A stretch of 64,000 bases of DNA from contig NC_134152.1 in NCBI RefSeq assembly GCF_033958435.1, forward strand, positions 21,364,001-21,428,000. The letters run 5' to 3'. Under the pieces are notes generated by a model. That model searched no databases. It saw only the letters and a program-made list of their open reading frames with translations, and was not told the DNA's origin. The DNA is from Carettochelys insculpta (lineage: Eukaryota > Chordata > Testudines > Carettochelyidae). Below, piece by piece: positions 60,201 through 64,000 of the stretch. Each line of letters opens with the position of its first letter. Position 1 is the first letter of the stretch. The position numbers and the translations under genes were made by a program.

Positions 60201-63200
60201 ATATTACAAACATATTTATGTCCACAGAGAGAAAATATTTTAACTTAGCATGTAGACTTTTAGATGGTATTTACATTATGTAATAGTCCAGAAGAAATAC
60301 TTGCATTATTTCCCACATAAATTTTAACAAGACTGATTTCCACCAAACCTTCTGAAGTTTGTCAATCAGCATTTTCCAACAGAAAACTGTTCCATGGAAA
60401 ACTGAGATGATGTAGTTACATTCTGCAGCCCAGCACCAAAAACAAGTGTTATACACAAGCTATTACATTTAAATATTACTCAGTGACTTGGGATATCTTT
60501 TGAAATCATTATTAGAACTGCAAAACATTACCAGGCCTAGCAATGGCTGGAGCAATGGGAATTCTGAGCAGCAAGAAAAATTCAACAGACTGAGGTTTGT
60601 TTGTTTTTTTTGTTTTTTTAAATATACATTTATATATTCAGAAATATTGGCGATAAGGATCTCTAAATACAAAAACAGTTAAGCCTTGACACAAAAGCCC
60701 TCACTAAAATTTAAAAAGTCTTCTATTGCTCTCTTGAAGCCCAGGGAACATAAGACACTCACAAGAATGCTTTACAAAAGTAGCAAAGGTTCTGATCTTG
60801 CAAATATACATGCTTGAGTAGCTCTGTGCACAAGTCGTCCCACTGAATTATTCACATCCTCATTTGTAGTACCGTGACCAAAGACACCAACACACACTCC
60901 CAGGTCTAGTGTAGTCAGTACGGTTTCTCTGCACTACTCAACTGGAAGCTGAACCGACAGTTTGGCAGGAAAGCAAGAGCTGCACCTAATTTGCATTAAA
61001 TGAACAGACAACAGCTGACCTCATCTCTAACTGTGGCTCCAGCTACTTGCACATAATGTCATCTTGCAGAGACTACAAGCCCCAGCATGCTGAAAATACT
61101 CTGAAGCAACAACATAAGTTGTCTTTGCCTTACATCTTAAAATGGATGTGTGGCTGTGTGGTGATCACCGCTAAGGCAGATGGGTGTTTGTGTCTCTGGG
61201 GCACATAATAACTACAGTAGCTGTCACTCATCACTCAGCCAGTCAGCTGTTATGCAATTTGTAGCAGTATGTGATGGATACCATTGAAGTGCCTACAGCT
61301 GCACTGGAGCCTCAGTGTGCCAGACACTTGTAAGCTGCTGGCTGAGTTCACAGACCAGGCCCCAAAGAACAATCTCCACTGCCCCAGCAGCCCTCCTCTT
61401 TAGGCACATTGCTTTATTTCATCAAATAAAGCCAGTTCCACACATCAAGTATGATATCACAATCAGGGTCCTGATACTGGGGCAGGCAGAGGGGTGGGCT
61501 AAACCCCAGAAGAATGAGTAACGGAATAATGAGCGTAAGCCACATTACTGCACCATAAACGTGCACTGCATAAGGCATATGTAAACCTGCTTAGCGAAGG
61601 CTATAACGTGCTTGAATTTGTAGCCACTAGAAAAGTTGTTTTGTTTGCAACCATACCGCTCTCTGTTTTTCCTGATTAGCATCACTTAAATCTCTGCTCT
61701 TCATTTAAAAAAAACTTATTCTTAGCTTGAGAAGAAACTCTCTCAATGTTATGTATAGAGTGTAACAGGCTTGTGTGTACACAGTCTCTTTGGAGACAGC
61801 AAACAATGTATGTGTCCCTCCAACAAGGATTGACCACCACAGAGATGCATCTCAGTTCCTGAGTTACCAGAGATACACTGACTGTTACATGGTAAACTTA
61901 ATTTTACCAGTCTCAAGGAGTTTGTTGGTGAAGTGGATACACTAGGGTGGTAGGCAGCTGACACACAGTCCAAGATGCAGCAAAACTCACTCTTGCTAGG
62001 GCAGAGGTGTAATACAGTGGCTTATGGTTCTAAGTGCCTTGAGAAGGGTGTCTAAAGCAGGGGTCCCTGTAAGCTGTGCACTTGGGCAGCCATCAGGACT
62101 CATGAAAATGCCACCTAGCTGATTAGCAGAGTGTCCACAGCTGGCAACTTGTGTTCTTGAGGTGCACAACCATTTATGCATCAGTGCACGTAAAAATTAT
62201 TCCGCACATGGATGGAAAAAATTAGAGGGAATATTGGTCAAATGTGTCCTTTTCCCCTTGTCGCAGGCTCTCCTGCAGAAACTCCCTACAGACTGAATCT
62301 GCTCCCTTCTCCTTCCTGGGCTGTTCCCTGCAAGATTACATTCTGCAGGTGAGCCACCTAAGTCATATCTAAAACAGGCTGTGTCTAAGAATTCCTGCAA
62401 GAACCTTCCTACTCCCTGAAATTTTGCTGGTCTTTTTGGGGACCAGGCATCTATCAACTGACCCTGGCTCCCAGTGTCAACAGGGAAGCATAATAGAAGG
62501 GACTGGGGCAAAACTCTGTTCATCTGGCGACAGTGCTGTACACGTGTATAACAAAAAACTGCTGACATCACAAGCTCAGAAACTGCACTGAAAGACAAGA
62601 GACAATGGAGGTAAGGGAAAGGACAAGAAAACAAATGATTACAAACAGCATGATAAGCAATGTTATCACCTACCTGCTGCCAAGTTTTTTGCTGGCTTCA
62701 TCACAGAGGCGAGGTTATGGAGGTGTTTGAAGAAGACAATGTGGTGGGTTTGCAGATGGTTATGGAGCGCTCCTTCCATAAGCACAGGGGACAGCATATG
62801 AGAAAGCACAAAGGGGCTTACTGGACAATGTGACAAAGGGGGAATTGAAATTGACACTGTTAGCCAACAGAGGCAGGAGTCAACATCTCAACCATATGGA
62901 AGAGATGATGAGCAGGACAGAGATCAGCCAGGAAGGGCCACAAGAATGTAGAACAGTCTTTGTGCTTAATGAGATGGAGCTGGGGGAGTCAAAGTTGTGT
63001 TCACGTGGCAGTAATAATAGTTCACCTGCTCTTTGATTCATCCACTCCCTTCTTTAATTCCCTGCAATTATTCCTTATCTCAGGCCAAGCTGAAGTCAGT
63101 GGGGCTTCTTTTGTGAATAACTACTCACCAGTGCGGGCAAGGAGTTCACAGTCAGACCCTCAGTGATCTTTTCACGTTTGTAGTTGATGGAATGGATTTT

Positions 63201-63936
63201 AATATGCTACATTTTGACCAAGAAAGGTTAGACAGCTCCTTTTCGTGCAGTACTTGGTCTGATGCAATGATCCTGGAGGTGGACCCTCCAACAGGGGTGC
63301 AAAGAGGCCAGCTGCCCTGGAGCCTGGTGATTCAAAAGGGCCCAGGGCTCCTGGCTGCTGCAGGTGCAGCAATGACTGGAACCATGGGCCCTTTAAACCA
63401 CCACCAGAGTGGCATATGAAATGCTTGCGGAAGCTCTCAGGACCGCTGGGCGGGGGGGCGGCAGGAAGGCCAGTATAGAATGCTCAAGGCAGTCCTGAAG
63501 ACTGGCTTCCCCCAGCCCCACCCCTTCCAGGAACGTGGAAACAGGCCCCCATCCACCTTCCCCAGGGGCCCAACAAGGCTGTTGGCCTTCTGCTTACACC
63601 ATTTCAGCCCTCCATGGCAAATACACTACACCGATTCAGAGAAAGGTAACATTGGGGAAAAAAAAATCTACTGGACCAACCTTAGTTTTCTCTTCTCCTG
63701 AATACTTAACGCACATTCTCTGATTGATCGAACCACAATCTTACTTTCCTCTTCTGTTCCTTCGACAAGATTTTTAATCTCGCCAACAGGTGCTCTTGCA
63801 AAGTCAGGATTGTTTTGTCGTCTATCTAGTGTTCCTCTAAAAGAAGCTCTCTGCCTCAACATGGATCGGTAACTCGGCAATTCTTGCAGAAAGATAACAG
63901 ATGGCAACGTCTGCTCTGTGTCAGGAAGGAAGACTT
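38014..63936 (-). CDS. TMC7: TMC7, transmembrane channel-like protein 7 (15 exons, N terminus off the window)
   Basis: TMC7 is a multi-pass membrane protein of the TMC family, related to the hair-cell channel proteins TMC1/2; its own role is less clear. Fifteen minus-strand exons join in phase to give 2111 bases (about 702 residues plus a TGA stop), against about 723 in human. They are 63681-63936, 58123-58271, 52268-52435, 52025-52110, 51330-51475, 49225-49372, 47217-47390, 46152-46309, 44995-45112, 44008-44105, 43067-43250, 42041-42171, 40695-40850, 39323-39401 and 38014-38073. The N-terminal domain is basic and cytosolic. Hydrophobic segments include [35 protein letters not shown] and [15 protein letters not shown]. 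The TMC signature [13 protein letters not shown] is in the tenth exon. COQ7 as neighbour favours TMC7 over TMC5 or other paralogs. No frame damage was seen. Confidence 0.95.
38862..39170 (-). mobile_element. CR1-like 3' end, minus orientation
   Basis: It holds old CR1 tail features read antisense: ATCATCTAGTCTGATCTCCT, GAAAGCCATTCCATCTTCAT and CAATTGGTTCTTATTATTCC. It lies in the last TMC7 intron. Confidence 0.65.
39323..39401 (-). CDS. TMC7: TMC7 exon
   Basis: The acceptor TTTGTAG|C and donor ATTATG|GTAAGA bound 79 bases encoding [20 protein letters not shown] and REQLIM, the end of the last helix and a charged tail. Confidence 0.94.
40695..40850 (-). CDS. TMC7: TMC7 exon
   Basis: The acceptor TTCCAACAG|C and donor ATCTG|GTAAGT bound 156 bases encoding [20 protein letters not shown] and then ...[19 protein letters not shown], an extracellular loop, before the last helix. 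Confidence 0.94.
41131..41393. mobile_element. Palindromic MITE
   Basis: The ends GGGTCTACACTTGCCCCC and GGGGGCAAGTGTAGACAAGCC are inverted. Inner arms around GCACTTCATTAG are also complementary. It lies in a TMC7 intron. Confidence 0.8.
42041..42171 (-). CDS. TMC7: TMC7 exon
   Basis: The acceptor CCTCCAG|ATA and donor GACACA|GTAAAT bound 131 bases encoding [20 protein letters not shown] and the helix [19 protein letters not shown]. Confidence 0.94.
43067..43250 (-). CDS. TMC7: TMC7 exon
   Basis: The acceptor is a T-rich tract ending TTTAG|G and the donor is AAAAAG|GTAATG. The 184 bases encode [19 protein letters not shown], then [18 protein letters not shown] and [11 protein letters not shown]. 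Confidence 0.95.
43400..43810. mobile_element. hAT-like MITE (GTCAACA-rich family), worn
   Basis: It shares TCTGTCGACAGTAAGTTGAC and CAATCTGTCAACAGCAG-type blocks with 12939 and 25307. The right end is AATCTAGGCATAGCCCC. Confidence 0.65.
44008..44105 (-). CDS. TMC7: TMC7 exon carrying the TMC signature motif
   Basis: The acceptor CTTTTTCAG|TGC and donor AGAAA|GTAAGT bound 98 bases. They encode [18 protein letters not shown], the hallmark motif of the TMC family, then the helix [15 protein letters not shown]. Confidence 0.97.
44590..44905 (+). mobile_element. Tigger-like MITE (family A)
   Basis: It starts CAGGCTGAACCTCTCTAGTC and ends AAGAGTCAACCTG|TA. It is the copy most like 342-667 and lacks the GC-rich insert. 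Confidence 0.85.
44995..45112 (-). CDS. TMC7: TMC7 exon
   Basis: The acceptor TCTCCAG|G and donor TATCCA|GTAAGC bound 118 bases encoding [19 protein letters not shown] and then a Cys-containing loop, [17 protein letters not shown]. Confidence 0.94.
45345..45533 (+). mobile_element. hAT-like element with 8-bp target duplication
   Basis: CATGGGTGTCC begins it and GGACATGCCTG ends it, as imperfect inverted ends. GATTACAG flanks both sides (45337-45344 and 45534-45541). The sequence (CAACCTTTTGGCTTGCCTGG, AATTGTCTTGGGTCGCA) resembles the mammalian MER30 type from memory. Confidence 0.85.
46152..46309 (-). CDS. TMC7: TMC7 exon
   Basis: The acceptor TTTGTAG|GAC and donor ATGCG|GTAAGT bound 158 bases encoding [20 protein letters not shown] and a helix [15 protein letters not shown], then [16 protein letters not shown], typical of the TMC core. 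Confidence 0.95.
47217..47390 (-). CDS. TMC7: TMC7 exon
   Basis: The acceptor TTTGTAG|ACA and donor TCCAAC|GTAAGT bound exactly 58 codons: a basic coiled stretch, [20 protein letters not shown], then a helix [16 protein letters not shown]. Confidence 0.95.
49225..49372 (-). CDS. TMC7: TMC7 exon
   Basis: The acceptor TTATTAG|G and donor CTAAAA|GTAAGT bound 148 bases encoding [20 protein letters not shown] and then [12 protein letters not shown]...ELK, an intracellular loop. Confidence 0.94.
49509..49617. mobile_element. Short foldback MITE
   Basis: CTACACTGGGCAAGAAAGTC and the inverted GACCTTCTTGCCTAGTGTAG lie about 70 bases apart in a TMC7 intron. Confidence 0.65.
50367..51118 (+). mobile_element. 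hAT-like non-autonomous element with 8-bp duplication
   Basis: It starts CAGGTGTAGGGAACCCTTTT and ends TTCCCATCCCAG. It is flanked by TTCTACAT (50359-50366) and ATCTACAT (51119-51126). The interior is GC-rich and shared in outline with 13711-14205. Confidence 0.7.
51250..51278. repeat. (CA)n microsatellite
   Basis: An uninterrupted dinucleotide run in a TMC7 intron. Confidence 0.95.
51330..51475 (-). CDS. TMC7: TMC7 exon (second membrane helix)
   Basis: The acceptor GTCACAG|GGT and donor AAAAG|GTAACA bound 146 bases encoding [20 protein letters not shown] and a long hydrophobic helix ending LIWIVKR. Confidence 0.95.
52025..52110 (-). CDS. TMC7: TMC7 exon
   Basis: The acceptor TTTTGCAG|AG and donor GGCACC|GTGAGT bound 86 bases encoding [14 protein letters not shown] and then [14 protein letters not shown]. 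An NGT sequon lies in the loop after the first helix. Confidence 0.93.
52268..52435 (-). CDS. TMC7: TMC7 exon (first membrane helix)
   Basis: The acceptor TTCCCAG|GG and donor TATAG|GTATGT bound 168 bases encoding [15 protein letters not shown], then the hydrophobic [19 protein letters not shown], then the start of the first extracellular loop with a Cys. Confidence 0.95.
53370..53950. repeat. Possible LTR-derived block
   Basis: It resembles part of 4080-4760 (GTAAGGCCTGAAC..., TAAAGCAAAAAGCAAAGCTG). No boundaries or coding parts are visible. Confidence 0.3.
54560..55898 (-). mobile_element. CR1 LINE (3' UTR and ORF2 end), minus orientation
   Basis: Read antisense, it contains long blocks typical of CR1 tails: GTTGATAAAGATATTAAACA, TGCAGAACCCCACTTGTTAT and ATCTATCCAGTTCTGAACCC. 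It is worn. A Tigger-like MITE begins at its right edge. Confidence 0.7.
55902..56483 (+). mobile_element. Tigger-like MITE (family A) with GC-rich insert
   Basis: It starts TA|CAGGTTGTGCCTCCCTTGTC. Its interior has GGGGTCCC / GGGCTGCC units. The right end, near GAGAGTTTCTGCCTG, is decayed. Confidence 0.7.
56658..57240 (-). mobile_element. Composite foldback SINE element
   Basis: The left arm is GCAGTCAAGTAGCACTTTAA and the right arm TCTTTAAAGTGCTACTTGGC. Its centre (CATTATAGGGGCTCTTTTGC, CTCTCCGATTTGCTCACC) matches the centre of 11614-12117 in reverse orientation. Confidence 0.8.
57553..58020. mobile_element. SINE joined to a Penelope-like element fragment (GIY-YIG part)
   Basis: A SINE head and body (57556-57680) runs into sequence that on the minus strand reads as a GIY-YIG endonuclease: [20 protein letters not shown], a TAA, then [13 protein letters not shown] and HFSFPGHSV. 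The single stop shows decay. It lies just downstream of a TMC7 exon. Confidence 0.75.
58123..58271 (-). CDS. TMC7: TMC7 exon
   Basis: The acceptor TTCACCAG|G and donor GAAG|GTATTA bound 149 bases encoding [20 protein letters not shown] through DIRSIEG, a charged pre-membrane segment. Confidence 0.94.
58790..59700. other. GC-rich block of unknown origin in a TMC7 intron
   Basis: It stands out from AT-rich surroundings, with CCCCGCCCCC and GGGGGTGGGGGG runs and several overlapping open frames on both strands. No family or gene is recognised. The sharp edges suggest an inserted element. Confidence 0.35.
62050..62238. mobile_element. Foldback MITE
   Basis: AAGCTGTGCACTTGGGCAGC on the left, and GCACGTAAAAATTATTCCGC and TTAGAGGGAATATTGG on the right, look like a common turtle MITE whose ends read CAATGTTCCCTCTAA. 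Confidence 0.55.
63681..63936 (-). CDS. TMC7: TMC7 exon (N-terminal cytosolic region)
   Basis: The acceptor CCTTTAG|AA and donor CTAAG|GTTGG bound 256 bases encoding ...[16 protein letters not shown] through SIQEKRKLR, a basic cytosolic segment before the first membrane helix. The upstream exon with the start codon is beyond base 64000. Confidence 0.93.
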
Positions 63937-64000
63937 CTAAAGGGAAAAAAGAGAATGTGAATGAACTTACAGGTAAAGTACAGTCTAAACAAGAACTGTT

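Noticed and set aside
1..64000. CRISPR arrays, operons, ribosome binding sites
   Set aside because: The window is vertebrate nuclear DNA. Direct repeats here are transposons and microsatellites.

Overview
This is nuclear DNA from a vertebrate, most likely a turtle. Genes are split by GT..AG introns with long 3' tails. The order COQ7-TMC7 matches vertebrate synteny (human 16p12). The background is dense in CR1 LINEs and in tRNA-derived SINEs of the chelonian type, along with Tigger-like and hAT-like DNA transposons. The species assignment is inferred from repeat style and synteny; no alignment was possible.

Layout. (1) 932-6714, minus strand: COQ7, five coding exons. The last exon lies beyond base 1. 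All six di-iron ligands of the hydroxylase are visible. (2) About 6.58-7.11 kb: a CpG-rich promoter with paired CRE-like sites and an inverted CCAAT box, apparently bidirectional. (3) 8258-27119, plus strand: a gene I do not recognise, traced through five exons whose reading phases join exactly. It ends in a Ser/Asp/Glu-rich C terminus. Its first exon is unresolved. (4) About 28.3-34.97 kb: a decayed DIRS-type (tyrosine recombinase) retrotransposon. Inside it lie a younger CR1 LINE with an unbroken reverse transcriptase C-terminal frame and a SINE fragment. (5) 38014-63936, minus strand: TMC7, fifteen exons encoding about 702 residues, including the stop codon and the TMC signature motif. Only the extreme N terminus is off the right edge.

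The introns are packed with repeats. These include about ten copies of a Tigger-like MITE family with TA target duplications, several with GC-rich internal expansions. There are also SINE units in head-to-head foldback form at six loci, long-palindrome MITEs, and hAT-like elements, two with 8-bp target duplications. A SINE is joined to the GIY-YIG part of a Penelope-like element, and there are several CR1 3' ends. Nested insertions give relative ages at 11.38-12.43 kb and 28.3-35 kb.

COQ7 (ubiquinone synthesis in mitochondria) and TMC7 (a TMC-family membrane protein) are unrelated in function and are simply conserved neighbours. The unrecognised gene lies divergent from COQ7 and convergent with TMC7.
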